Assembly (NCBI GenBank): GCA_036245525.1
Contig: BTPG01000004.1
Location: 232,852,320 to 232,916,319 of the forward strand
Reading direction: 5' to 3'
From: Semisulcospira habei
Lineage: Eukaryota; Mollusca; Gastropoda; Semisulcospiridae
Length of the DNA stretch: 64,000 nt
In this document: positions 41,840 to 54,690 of the stretch, piece by piece
Layout of the letters: each line of letters opens with the position of its first letter
Position numbering within the stretch: the first letter of the stretch is position 1
Program-made: the position numbers and the translations under genes
The notes under the pieces: model-generated
Seen by the model: the letters and a program-made list of their open reading frames with translations, nothing else
Told to the model about the DNA's origin: nothing
Database searches by the model: none

Positions 41840-43376
41840 TAAGTCTTAAGTCGAAAAGCGCAAATCGAAAAACGCTTAGGTCGAGAAAAAAAAAAAAAAT
41901 TCGCGGCCAAAGCTGACTCATTTTACAACGCCACTTAAAGTGGAAGGAGATTTCTTGCCTGTCCAAAGCTGACTTATTTTTCAACGCAACTTAAAGTGGA
42001 AGGAGATTTCTTGCCTGTCCAAAGCTGCTCTGTTAAGCAACCTGCCCAGTATTTTATTTGTCTCCCGTGGACTTAATGTACACTCTTGCATAGTGGTTGC
42101 TGCTTTGTACTTTGTTTTGGACAGGCAGCACACGCAGTTGGTGGAAGGATCAACCATACTGAAACGGGGCGCTCCCACGAGCTGAATGCACACTTTTGCA
42201 CAATGGTTGCTGCTTTATGTTTTATTTTGGACATGCACCTTAATCGGCAGTGGGAGTTGGATTGACCATGGAAGCTCAGGAGTGTTTACTCCGGGGCAGT
42301 CATGTTTGTCCTGTCTCCCACGGAGCTGACGGGGCTGATGTATATTTATGCGCACTAGATTTAGCGTTATCCCCTTACGATTGTTTTTCGTTTTCGTTAT
42401 GCGCCATGTGTAGGCCCTCGGGGGCGGATCGACCGGGCTAGCTCGAGGTTGTGCTGATATGACCTACCTTCCGAGGGCCTATTGCGAAGTGGCACACGTG
42501 CTGTTATTATTTTGTGTCCTGATCTGTCAAGGTTTGGACTGGTGCAACGCACGGGCCGGGCGAGTCCGGTCGACCACGACAGCTCGGGGTTGTGTCCCGG
42601 GTCGGTCGTGGTTGATTCGTCTCGCGCGGGCCGGTGCATAGTGATTTTTAGACCTACTGCACGCAGCAGACCGTGGAGGTTGGTCTGATCGAGACAGCGT
42701 AGGGATATTGTCCATGGCGGTCGTGCTTGATCTGCTTCCCATGGACTGGTCGCATACTGTCTCACGTGGAAGAGGGGTCAGCCATGTCGGCACTGGGTTC
42801 TTTCTAGTGCCGTCATGGTTAACTTGTCTTCGGCGTTCAGATTCCTGCTGTACTTTTATTTTGAGTAGCCACGGTCTTACAAATGAGCTACATTATGGCA
42901 TCGGGAGATGGATCGACCATGATGGCTGATGGGTTTTGCCCCAGGGCGGTCATGTTTGTTCTGTCTTCCAAAGCACATTGTGTACACCATGGTTCGATTT
43001 AACACGAGTCTGTTTGTTTGTTTGTTTGGGGGTTTTTTTGGGTTTTTTTTTTCTCGTTTTCTCTCTTGTGCACGCACCATATATAATTACGCTATACTGT
43101 TACACAGTGGTTGGCCTTTGGTTATTTATTTGACTTTATTCACTGATTTGTAAAATTTAATACTTCGTATGTCAGTAGTTTCTGCGGAGGAACACATCGT
43201 CATTATAACTATATGACATTTTTGTTCCTTTTTCTCTTAATTGATTTCTTTTTGCCTCGTCCTTTCTCACTATTTTCTCTACTGTTCAAAATGCGTAGCA
43301 AAGTTAAGCTACATTATGACATGCCGCCCGTTCTGGTTCAATTAGAGTTTTGTTACCGTTGTGAAGAAGTAACCTA
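41840..43376 (+). other. Degenerate repeats upstream of the CR1/L2-like LINE (possible 5' UTR)
   Basis: Repeated, decayed units of roughly 120-150 bp with words such as GGATCGACCATG and GTGGTTGCTGCTTTGTAC, ending where the LINE frame opens. Two copies of a 60 bp block with CGCCACTTAAAGTGGAAGG at 41930-42010. It may be the repetitive 5' UTR of the LINE or an older repeat into which it inserted; no protein found. Confidence 0.4.
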
Positions 43377-46300
43377 ATGCCCGATAGTGTGCAAAACCAT
43401 ACAACCAGAGCCGGCGGATTTTATACCATTGCAGTCAGATTATCCACACAAAAACTTTACTTTATTAACGTTAACAACGTTGAACCGTTCCTTATTCTTA
43501 TTATTTTCGGCAACGCAGGGCTTGCGCTTGCCCTCATGATTGCCCTTCTTAAAACAACTCGTTCAGTTAATGATTTACGTCCCTGTTCCACCCCACGAAT
43601 AAATTACCAGTTATTGTGTTTCAAGATGAAGTTTTTCAGTAAAGGAAAGTACGCCAAGGCTTCTTCCCTATTTATAGCCTCTTTCACGTGCATCGTCATA
43701 ATTCTTCAGGTGATTGGATTACTTCTTATTATTTCTAATGACATACACCCCAACCCTGGCCCATCCCAGACTTCATCCTCAAAAGACCTCTCAATTATCC
43801 ACGTTAATGTGAGAAGTCTTAGTCATTCATCCTCAAAAGACCTCTCAATTATCCACGTTAATGTGAGAAGTCTTAGCCATAAACTTGACATTTTAAAATG
43901 TGAAATCAAAGACTATGATATTGTTACTATGTCAGAAACTTGGCTTTCGGATAATATAAATAGTGATAGTATAAGTATTGATGGATTCCATCCCCCTGTT
44001 CGAGGAGATAGACCAGATCAGTATGGTGGCGTTGCCATTTATGTTAAAGATAATCTTGTGTGTAAGCCTAGACCTGACCTTACTGTACCATCGCTCGAGG
44101 CTGTGTGGGTCGAAACTAGACTGACCCAGCAAATTATCCTTGTAGGTTCCTTTTATCGCCCACCTAATTCCTCTGTCGACTACTGGCGTCTTGTTGACCA
44201 GTCAATTAAAAATGTAATCTCTACTCCGCACAAATTTATCATATTGGGAGATTTAAATTCTGACACACTTCGGAACCCCTCGCCATATCTTACTGATATC
44301 TTGGTTAAGAACAACCTTATGCAATTAGTTTCCTCTCCTACTCGCATAACATCTACAACCGCAACGTGTATTGACCTTATTTTAGTTCAGGGAATTAGTC
44401 TCATGTGTTGATGTTCTACCTCCCATGTGTAGTGACCATTCTGTTCCTATTATTAAGCTTAAAGGCCATATTTGTCCAAATGTACGATTTAAACGAACAA
44501 TATTTAATTACGCCAAGCTTGACAGGGAAATGTTTGCTCGAGAACTTGCTAGAATTGACTGGATAGCCATAGTAACTATTCCGTCTATTGAAACTGCTGC
44601 CAAGACATTTGGTGACACACTCCTAGATACTGCCAAGAAATGTATGCCAGTCAAAACTATAATAGTCCAACAACGAGATGCTCCATGGTACAACGAGCAG
44701 TTAGCTAAAATTAAAAAAAAGGATAATCTCCATAGGAAGGCCAAAAATACTAATTCAGAAGCTGACTGGAAACTCTTTCGTCATGCTCGTAATACTTACA
44801 CAGATGCAATACGCAAAAGACAGAAAGAGTACATGTTAGAGTTAGACAATCGTATCTCTTGTAATAGAAACGTCGGAAGTAAGAACTGGTGGAATATAGT
44901 CAAATCGTTTATGTCAAAAAAGGGATTCACGATAGAGGATATACCCCCTATCGAGGAAAGCGGTAACATTTATTACTCTAACGAGGAGAACGCAACTGCG
45001 TTTAATAATCACTTCACAAGCCAATGTACGGTAGAAGATAACAACGATCCAGTACCCGATATGCAATATGTACCCACATCAATCTCCCATATATATCTTA
45101 GTCCTGCGGAGGTATTTAATGTTATAAACGATCTAGAGCCAAATAAGGCCGTAGGACCTGATCTTATACATAATAAAATTCTGATAGCTAGTAGTACGCT
45201 TATTTCAGAAGCTCTTAACATTCTTTTTAACCGGTCGCTTGACGAATGTATATATATTTCCATCCGTGAGGAAAATTTCTCATGTAACTCCTGTCTATAA
45301 AAAAAGGTGACAAAAGCAGATGTAGCAATTATCGCCCTATATCCTTGCTCAGCTGCATTGGTAAAACTCTAGAAAAATGCATCCAACGCCATATATCCCA
45401 ATATCTTTATTCGAACGATCTAATAACTGTTAGCCAATCAGGTTCTATACCTGGGGACTCAACAGTCTATCAACTCCTTAGTATCTATAATGACTTTTGC
45501 AAGTCATTGGATAGAGGCATAAATTCTCAAGCTGTATTTTTTTATGTAGCCAAAGCCTTTGACAAAGTGTGGCATCATGGTCTGCTTACAAAATTAGATG
45601 TAATAGGAATACGTGGGAAGCTTCTACAATGGCTGGCTGATTACCTGCGCAATCGCAAGCAAGCTGTTGTTATCAAAGGATGTATATCTAATTATCTTCC
45701 CGTAGAGGCGGGCGTCCCGCAAGGGTCAGTGTTGGGCCCTATCCTTTTTCTTATTTATATTAACGACATTGTACTAGACATTGAATCTAAAATGAAACTC
45801 TTTGCAGATGATACCAGTATGTATTTGTCCCTGAATAATGATAATATTAGAGCTGACATAATGAACTCGGATCTTGAGAAAATTAGTGTTTGGGCCCATA
45901 AGTGGAAAGTAAATTTTAATCACCTAAAGACTGAATTATTGAACATGTCACGTAGCCAGAACTTCCAACCACTTCCCCTATTCTTTGATAACAGTCCACT
46001 TCAAAGTACTGCTACACACAAACACCTTGGCATCATCTTGCAAAATAACTGTAAATGGGATACCCATATCAAATCTGTTATAGCCAGATGTCGATTACTT
46101 ATAGCTTGTCTAGATTCATATAAATATAGACTATCGAGACGATCTCTGGAAACTATGTTCAAATCTTTTATTCTGCCACACTTTCACTATGCTGATGTGA
46201 TCTGGGATAATTGTACAGGGGCACATTCAGATGAATTGGAAAGTCTCCAGTTACACGCTTTAAGAACCATTACTGGCGCAGTCCGTGGCACTAGCCACCA

Positions 46301-46980
46301 ATTACTTTATGAAGAAACCGGTTTCATTCCGTTGTGGCAAAGACGTCGTCGTCATAAACTCATCCTCTATTTTAAAATAGTCAATGGTATAACCCCCACG
46401 TACTTAGGCCTAGACCTACCACAGCTAGCATCCGCATTAAATCCTTACCATAAACGACGTCCACTTGAACGCCAAGTCCCCCAGTGTAAAACTGAATTGT
46501 ACAAAACTTCATTTTTTCCATCCACCACGGGCCTTTGGAACAGTTTGCCCGATCACATTCAGCGTAGCCAATCCTTAAGCGAATTTAAATCATTCCTGTC
46601 GCGAGACGATTGTGTGGTACCCCCATATTACTATTTAGGTTGTAGAATAACACAGATAATCCACTGTAAAATAAGACTCAAAATAAGCGACCTCAATTAT
46701 GACCTGGATAGTCGTCACCTCTCTAATTCTCCTGCCTGCTCTTGTGGAGCCAGCTCTGAAACCGCCGACCATTTTTTACTCCAGTGTAGTAATTACGATG
46801 TAATAAGACGTTTAACAATACTTACACTATCACCAGAATACACCAATATACATTTACTCCTTAATGGAAGTAAAACCCTACCATCCACAGTGAATAACGA
46901 CATATTTTCAGCTGTACACGAATTTATTTCTGCCGCAAAAAGATTTCATTGAGTTATAAAATAGGACTGCAAGAAATAAA
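43377..46980 (+). mobile_element. CR1/L2-like LINE, full-length body but dead
   Basis: One element with three consecutive frames. The first (43377-44411) has a hydrophobic leader, then HPNPGPSQ and the endonuclease domain (VTMSETWLSD, GSFYRPPNS, ILGDLNSD). The second (about 44425-45300) covers CSDHSVPI, the link and the start of the reverse transcriptase (NKAVGPDLI). The third (45345-46952) has the RT motifs AGVPQGSVLGPILF (motif B) and LFADDTSMY (motif C), and a C-terminal zinc knuckle ACSCGASSETADHFLLQC. Breaks lie near 44405 and 45295. The motif A Asp is replaced by Tyr (FFYVAKAFDKVW). A 54 bp in-frame tandem duplication occurs at about 43773-43880. 3' end AATAAAGGAAATAAAG near 46980. Confidence 0.88.
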
Positions 46981-47013
46981 GGAAATAAAGAAAATCTAAA
47001 GACCAGTTGAGAC

Positions 47014-47608
<595 letters not shown>

Positions 47609-47693
47609 GTGCGCACGTACGTGTGTATGTGTATGTACAAAAGTGCGCATGTGCACGAGTACATGTATATGTGTGTCTGTGTACGTGTGTAAT

Positions 47694-48562
47694 CTCTGTG
47701 GGCTGGCGATTGGGTGCCTGATAGGCGGGGGCAGGGGATCTAACTGTTGTCTGTCCAGCGCTGTGATTCCCCTTGGTTTGAGTACTGACAATTCTGCCAG
47801 CGCTAGCCTCACCTATCTGGTTTGTGAGTATCATGTATAACTCGAGGCAAAATTTGTATCGTTACATTGTTGTGTGTGCATCTACTGTGGGAAATCAGGG
47901 TATTTACCCGACCACATATAGTAGCGCACCTTCATGTTTGTGTATGTATGTTTCTCCTGCCTACTTCCTAAGTTCCGGAGAAAGACATGGGTTATATAAG
48001 AGACCTGATCCATTCTTATTAGGAATGGAAATGATTGTCTTATTCTATACCTGCGTATTTCTCTGTGGGCTGGCGATTGGGTGCCTGATAGGCGGGGGCA
48101 GGGGATCTAACTGTTGTCTGTCCAGCGCTGTGATTCCCCTTGGTTTGAGTACTGACAATTCTGCCAGCGCTAGCCTCACCTATCTGGTTTGTGAGTATCA
48201 TGTATAACTCGAGGCAAAATTTGTATCGTTACATTGTTGTGTGTGCATCTACTGTGGGAAATCAGGGTATTTACCCGACCACATATAGTAGCGCACCTTC
48301 ATGTTTGTGTATGTATGTTTCTCCTGCCTACTTCCTAAGTTCCGGAGAAAGACATGGGTTATATAAGAGACCTGATCCATTCTTATTAGGAATGGAAATG
48401 ATTGTCTTATTCTATACCTGCGTATTTCTCTGTGGGCTGGCGATTGGGTGCCTGATAGGCGGGGGCAGGGGATCTAACTGTTGTCTGTCCAGCGCTGTGA
48501 TTCCCCTTGGTTTGAGTACTGACAATTCTGCCAGCGCTAGCCTCACCTATCTGGTTTGTGAG
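47694..48562. repeat. 367 bp tandem repeat, 2.4 units
   Basis: The block starting CTCTGTGGGCTGGCGATTGG begins at 47694, 48061 and 48428; successive units look identical. The period is not divisible by three, so the open frames in it (which contain a hydrophobic LCGLAIGCLIGGG) cannot be a continuous repeat protein. The third unit is cut at 48562, exactly where the inverted arm begins. Confidence 0.95.
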
Positions 48563-49527
48563 TATTTTTAGCTGTTCTGCTTTCCCCACTTGACAGTTTT
48601 CATTTGAAAATCATTGTGTATCATGGTTTATATCAAACTTTACTTGTAGATATTCTTTATTCTCGCACACTTCTAGGGAAAGTGACTTTTTTAATTGTTA
48701 AAAATAGCACGGGGAAACCCTCTGGCATTGTGGCCAATCATTGAAGTCACGTGAATCAGTGTTTCAGACCAGGTCTGTAGAGAGACTAACAATGTACACA
48801 CAAGCAACCAAATACGTGCGTCTTGTGTACGTAAATACTGTGCCTTTCTATGCATGTGAATTTCAATGACTCCTTAGAAAGGTCAAGGGTCACAAGCGAT
48901 TGGCAAGTGTGTGAAAACGCCAGTTTTTGATAGAATTGTAGTTTTCATCAAAGTTTTTGCAAACTTTTCAGTGGAGTTTGGCATAAAGGTAGATGATGAT
49001 AAAACCTTTCTTGGCATACTAATTAAGATAACCCCTAATAGAGGTCAAGGTCATGGACGGTTGACAGATTTGTGAAAAATGCATACATTTTGCTGGTACA
49101 AAAGTCAACCCTTATGTTGAGACACTTGAACACTTGCTCAATTCATTGACCTGTTGCAACGGTCAAGGTCACACTTATTTTGTGGGTTAGTCTTTGCATT
49201 TCTTGTTTACTTATGTGCTGCACAACGGAAGTGCACTTGAAAAATGAATCAAAGTGGCCATCGGATTTAAGTCAGGGAATTGGTCATCTAAAGCGCCATC
49301 CTTTGCCTGTAATGGGGCATCTGTTTACCAGTACTCATTGTAGCTTCCGTTTCATAAAACTGTTTTTAAATTTGGAAGCCAATAAAAAACAGTTCTGCCA
49401 GTTCTCAGGTTCCTGACATATCATTAAACACCATAGCAAGACATGGATCGAGCATGACAGTTCAAGGGTGGCGCATTTGGAGACTAGTTGCAACGATATT
49501 AACCCATTTAGCCCTGACGCACTACAG

Positions 49528-49626
49528 CAGGAGATGGGTCAGCCATGATAATTCAAGGGCAGAGCCTGTCGGCGCCAAGCTAATCTGGCACTACCCTTGA
49601 ATTATCATGGTCGATCCATCTCCTGC
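49528..49626. repeat. Foldback, arm 2 copy
   Basis: Counterpart of 37159-37258, with GCAGGAGATGG at the left and CCATCTCCTGC at the right end. Confidence 0.7.
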
Positions 49627-49704
49627 AACAAGTGCATAGTCGTTAGATGACGCCTCCAAAATTTGGGAAATACGGGCGCCGGGCTGGATGAGTTAACGTT
49701 GATT

Positions 49705-49850
49705 TAATAAATGGCAACCACTTGTAACCACTTGTAACCATTTGTAATCACTTGTAACCATTTGTAACCACTTGTAACCATTTATAACCACTTGTAACCA
49801 CTTGTAACCATTTGTAACCACTTATAACCATTTGAAACCATTTGTAACCA
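49705..49850. repeat. 10 bp tandem repeat, arm 2 copy
   Basis: Counterpart of 36935-37075 on the opposite strand (TAACCACTTG and TAACCATTTG units). Confidence 0.95.
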
Positions 49851-50173
49851 CTTGTCAAATACATAGATGTGCCCCACTCGGGCCGTGGGGGCAGGTGAAG
49901 ATGAATGGCTTTGGCTGACATCAGTTATATCCGTGTCAGCCGATGGAAGAGCGTTCTGATTGTAATGTGATAGCATTCATCAGAAACAGTCCGAGATCAT
50001 GCCCCTGACTCACCCAACACCAGCCATGTGTGAAGGCACAGAGCTAAATGGCTACCCACATGTTTTCACTTCTGAAATGTGACTGTACCACTGTCGGTTT
50101 AACCCGTTCAGTGGCAGTTGACGTCGACTGTGATTCTGTTATCTCTGTTCATTCAAGACCCCAAAACACACGG

Positions 50174-50487
50174 AGTCCGAAATAGCTCAGGCGGTTTAAA
50201 GTCGGAGAAGGAGAGCGAAGGGAATCACCGGGTCGTGGGTTCGAATCCCGTCCCGGCCCCGGTAGCTGGACTCACAATCCAGGGGGGGAAAACGGATTTG
50301 TTCAATAGCATGTCCGTTGAAAGGTCATGGTAAATCAAAGTGGCACAGTTGGGGTGCGCCTGAGTTGATCAGTGTTCAGGTCGTACTCCATAGGCAATAG
50401 ATTTCCCTGTCCTCCATAACCCGCCCGTCAGGGCCGTCCATGATCACCTCGGTGTTGTGGACGTTAAACCCGAACTAACCAACTAAC
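50174..50487 (+). mobile_element. tRNA-derived SINE (arm 2 copy)
   Basis: Counterpart of 36296-36613, with head TAGCTCAGGCGG, B box GGGTTCGAATCC and tail GTTAAACCCGAACTAACC. Confidence 0.85.
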
Positions 50488-51103
50488 AACCCTCCGATGT
50501 CTCAGGAACGTGGATTAAAAGTGACGTCAGCAAGCGACAGATCCTCATGAACCGCCGCAACCGCAGGGGCTGACCAGGATCTCTACCTCTTGCAGTTGGA
50601 TGGTGTTCACATTGTCTGGGCACTGAAGGGGTTAAACGTAATGTTGCTCTCTGCATCCAAGTGTGTCAGCAAACACGGCCTTGAGCTGATTATTTCTATT
50701 TGTCAGTCTACAGGTCTGTGTATGTCAATTGGTAAAGCCTTTAACTCATTCTACCCCAGACACACCACAGCAAGATAGGGCGCCAAGCTATTCTGGCATC
50801 ACCCTTGAACTATCATGGTCGATCTGTGTCCTGCACTGCAATGCAGTCTTCAGAGGACAACGGCAAAATTTGGGGATTTCGGTGTTGGGGTAGGACGAGT
50901 TAATGGGCATACATATTATAATTATTCACTTAGATAACGGCCGCCCCACTGTCCCACTAAATGTTATCTTTTGTCCTTACGACGTGAACAAACCCCAACG
51001 GTTGACAGGAACGCAACCTGTCAAACAAAGCTTCAGCGAACTGGCCGGTGTGTACACTGACGGGGCGGATCACGTCGATCTGCAACACTCTATTATCCAT
51101 GTA

Positions 51104-51439
51104 AGAGAGAGAGAGAAGTACTTTACAAAGACTCCAGATTCTCAGGAGTCAAATAGATGCTCTAAAACTATCTATTTTTAATCACATACACCCACTACTC
51201 TCTCAGCGCTATCATAAAATCCACATCACTGGCATCAAAACCATATTTTGAAACAAACACTGGCTCATGAGAATCATCATCTGTATTGATGAGTAAAATA
51301 ATTGACCCAATTACCCATTGTCTTAAGTTGACCTTAATTAATTACTAATTACGGTCATTAACGTCCACACGGTCGTTTTTCTCAAATTAAACCAAAATCC
51401 TTATAGTGCTCTGTAATAGACTAATAACTTTTTACACAC
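51104..51439 (+). repeat. Polinton copy 2 terminal inverted repeat
   Basis: Matches 35346-35681 inverted. Its flank CATGTA differs from the CATATA of copy 1 by one base. Confidence 0.9.
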
Positions 51440-51699
51440 ACCCCTGTCAGTCAATTTGTGAGAAACACGATTTTCTCAAGTAAAACTTTATACGTTACTA
51501 ATAAGTTACAACTAACTTTTAAGAACCTGCAGAGGTAACCTTTAAGTGAGTTGACATAAGAACTTATTAATTACTTATCATAAGAACTTATTAATTACTT
51601 ACTGTAAGTTCTTATAAGTTCTTACAACAACTTGACTTAAGTCACAACTTACTCGGTCAGATTTGACAAGATACAAGGACAAAAAAAAACTTTTTTTTC

Positions 51700-51870
51700 T
51701 CAGTAATACTCGGGTGGTGGTGCTGATGGGGTTAAATAATCAGGCACAAGTGGTGTAAATGACGTGTCATCTCTCTGTGAAGCATATGACAAAAATATTG
51801 ATTGATTACCAAATCTGATTTTTATTTGCTTAAAAGATTGTGTGTAGTTTTTCTGTGGTTTCCTGTACCC
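51700..51870 (-). CDS. +1-frame tail with PSAP/PPEY, copy 2
   Basis: The minus strand carries the same PSAP then PPEY ending and stop (51700-51702), and the same TTT TAA G junction, as in copy 1 at 34916-35086. Since the duplication is recent, this identity adds little evidence of selection. Upstream g14 is broken here. Confidence 0.5.
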   Translation of the reverse strand, partial: GYRKPQKNYTQSFKQIKIRFGNQSIFLSYASQRDDTSFTPLVPDYLTPSAPPPEYY

Positions 51871-52511
51871 CTATCCTTTTTCCTTCTGCTAAAAAAACTG
51901 GCCTTCAGTTCTTCAACATTCACGGGAGATTGACTACGCATTTTATTCTGGATTTCAGACTTTTGCTGTTTGTAGTTATTTAAATCATCCTGGACTCACT
52001 TAAATTCTTCGTCATCAATAAAATTATCATTCAATGCCTTACTGATAATAAGTTTCATACTGCGCAACTTTGCACCAGCGAGCGTACTCAATGCTTCATG
52101 TTTCTGTAATTTTGTGTGAAACCTCTTGTTCAAGGCCTCCAAACCAAAGCATGCTAGGCATGTAGCAACGCTAACACCCTCAATTGCTATTCCAGCCAAA
52201 CTTCCAATTCCTGTGGCAAACAGAACAATACCCCCTACAGAACATCCAGCTGAAACTGCACCAATAGCCATAGAAGTGTTTTGAACAGAATTAAATACTG
52301 ACTTATATCTCCTTTTGCACCGTGAGTACTTAGCCTCTTCACTTTCCAAATATTTTAAAGCTTCTGTAATATTATTTAATCTGAATGCGTCTGCTGGTAA
52401 TGTTTTATCTGAAGCAATTGACATATGTGGATCAGGTGCAAGCGTTGTTTTAGTCGTCATATTTGTTTCAGTCGGCTCAAGCGTCGGTAGTTGCGGATAG
52501 AAGTTTACCAT
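51830..52511 (-). pseudogene. Polinton membrane protein g14, copy 2, broken
   Basis: Counterpart of 34276-34956. A CGA codon has become TGA at about 51993-51995 (after EFK), and a T run is 7 long where copy 1 has 6 (about 51891-51897), adding a frameshift. Upstream residues are nearly identical to copy 1. Confidence 0.85.
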
Positions 52512-52537
52512 TTTTTTTATTGACAAATATTTTTTAT

Positions 52538-53147
52538 TTAATCAGCAATTACATTTTGCAACTCTTCAAAAGTATACAATTTGTTGGCATAATAAAATGC
52601 AACAAGATCAATGTGTTCAAGGTTTATGTAACTTAGACGAACAAAAGTTGTTTTGTCAACCACCACCTTGACAGCGGGAATACTGCTCGAAACATTAATA
52701 ACATCATTATTTTTTGTAATAGCAATAAAGACCTTTGATGACTCTGCCACTGTGTCATTCCATGTAAGTTTAATTCCCTGTGCTATATCTGCCTCTTTTA
52801 CAGAAGCTACAGATCTCAAGATAATTTCAAATACTATTGTCGCGTCTCTTGCGATAAGAAAGTTTATTGGTGCAAACACGACCTTTGCATCTGATCTGCC
52901 CTTCCTGTGCGTAAGAAGATATCTCCGTTTCTCATAATTTTCAACTTTCAGTTTTTCTCTGCTATTGTTGTCTGAGGCAAAGCTTGGAACAAGACTTACA
53001 ATAAGCGGCCCCGAGTTAACAACCTTCCTAAACACTAAGGCGCCTTCATCATCAGTGTATACATAAGGACTAATAAATTCAATCTTTATGTCCCAGTCAA
53101 TTGTTGGCGGTGGTGCAGGCGCAGGCGGCACAAGCGAAACCACCCAT
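52538..53147 (-). pseudogene. Polinton gene g13, 3' part, copy 2
   Basis: Same as 33640-34249, with one Cys to Tyr change near the start (ISPYVYTDDEG). Frame open to the stop. Confidence 0.55.
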
Positions 53148-53577
53148 TTATTACCCACATGTATTAAGTTATTACGTGGTATTTATATGGCGCATTTCTC
53201 ATATTTATAATATAACTCAATGCGCAGAATGTAGCCGCGAACTGAACCCAACAAGCACGCTCACGTGAATCACGCGCATTCACTCACACATTGTACCGAC
53301 GTAAACACAGAACATTCACGTGGTGCTAAGGGCAAGCTCAAGCGAGCTACTGACGGTATTTGGAAATCGTTTTGTATTTGGAATTTTATTAAGTTGGCTG
53401 AAACTGATACCAAAGTGGAGGGGGAGGAAGAGCCGGAGTACCCGGAGAAAGAACCCCCGACGGTCCGCCCGAATTAACGGTGACACTTACTAGAGGAGAA
53501 AAATCCGACGCCGGAACCCGGAATCGAACCTCGCACCTTTAGCATTGGTGGCAGGCGTCTTAACCACTGCGCCACGG
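53148..53577 (-). mobile_element. tRNA-derived SINE in g13, copy 2
   Basis: Same insertion as 33203-33639 at the same site, with A and B boxes preserved. Confidence 0.8.
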
Positions 53578-53842
53578 ACCGCCCCATATAGGGCACATTA
53601 TTTACAGGAGTAGTTACAGTAACATCACGAAGCTGACCAAGTTTAGGAATCGGTCTCTCTGTGCCATCTTTCATATCATCGATTACTCTTCTCTTGTACA
53701 TGCCAGTTGAATCAAGTTCAAAACCATACACCTCCCCCACTTCTCCCTCCTTCTCAAAATCCTGTACGTCTGCCAAATCTTTCAACTCTGTTACCGGACA
53801 TGCAACTGGTATGATTCTAGGCTTTGGACCAAGACCACTCAT
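53578..53842 (-). pseudogene. Polinton gene g13, 5' part, copy 2
   Basis: Counterpart of 32945-33209 with only one or two replacements; enters the SINE at about 53577. Confidence 0.5.
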
Positions 53843-53863
53843 TTTTTATAAACAAAAATAAAA

Positions 53864-54666
53864 TTATTTAACTTCTAACACAACACTAAAATCATGCATA
53901 ACAACTGGTTTGTCATCCTGATTAGTTACAGATATACACAGTGACTCAAAGAAACTAGAACCTAATTTCTTAAACTGTAAATTAGGAAATCTAACAACCA
54001 CACTTTCACAATAGGGTGCAGTTCCAGTTGGTAAGCACCTCAACAAAGTTGAAGGCTTTCCATTGTGTACATTCTCAGTCGTGTTTAGTTCTTTCAAATA
54101 AACATTTAGTACAGTATGTACTGACAAATGAACAGGATATCTTCCAATTATTTTTTCTTTTTTTGGTTTTAGTAGTTGTTGCCTGTCTGGACTTAACCAT
54201 TTTGCCCAATCTTCATCTGAAAAATAAAATCCCGCCGTGAGATGGCCTTAGTCGCCTGCTCGGCGTTAAACCCAAATAACTAACTAACTGAAAAATAAAA
54301 TACATTACCCATAAACCCAAGTAATTTTATAAGACTTAATGATAATGAATACTCAGTACCTTTTGGAAAATCTAATGTAACAAGTAAGTTAGCCGGATTT
54401 AAAGTTGCTTTAATTTTAAATTCATTTTGTAGCCATTCAGCTAAAGTACAAAAGTCATAATACCCAGCTCGTAAAGCATTAACTCTCTTTAAATCAGCAG
54501 TAAAAGATCCATCTATATAATAATCTGTATCATTTGTAACATTAAACCATTTTACTGTATAGAACATTTCATGGATAGCTACAGCCTTGCTACCATCACG
54601 ATTATCAATCCCATTCGTTAACCACACTGGTTTGCTTGTGTCAAGATTTGTTAAGGTAATAAACAT
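53864..54666 (-). pseudogene. Probable penton/minor capsid gene, copy 2, same 57 bp insert
   Basis: Counterpart of 32120-32923. The insert (54231-54287) and its 14 bp flanking duplication (54217-54230 and 54288-54301, CTGAAAAATAAAAT) are identical to copy 1. Confidence 0.6.
54231..54287 (+). mobile_element. 57 bp LINE 3' tail insertion, copy 2
   Basis: Same event as 32499-32555; shared by both arms and therefore older than the duplication. Confidence 0.9.
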
Positions 54667-54690
54667 TTTTATTATCTCATATAAAAAAGG

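Noticed and set aside
47824..48571. Two almost identical 126-127 codon frames
   Set aside because: They are the same text repeated by the 367 bp tandem duplication; the period is not a multiple of three, there is no partner gene, and no family is recognisable.
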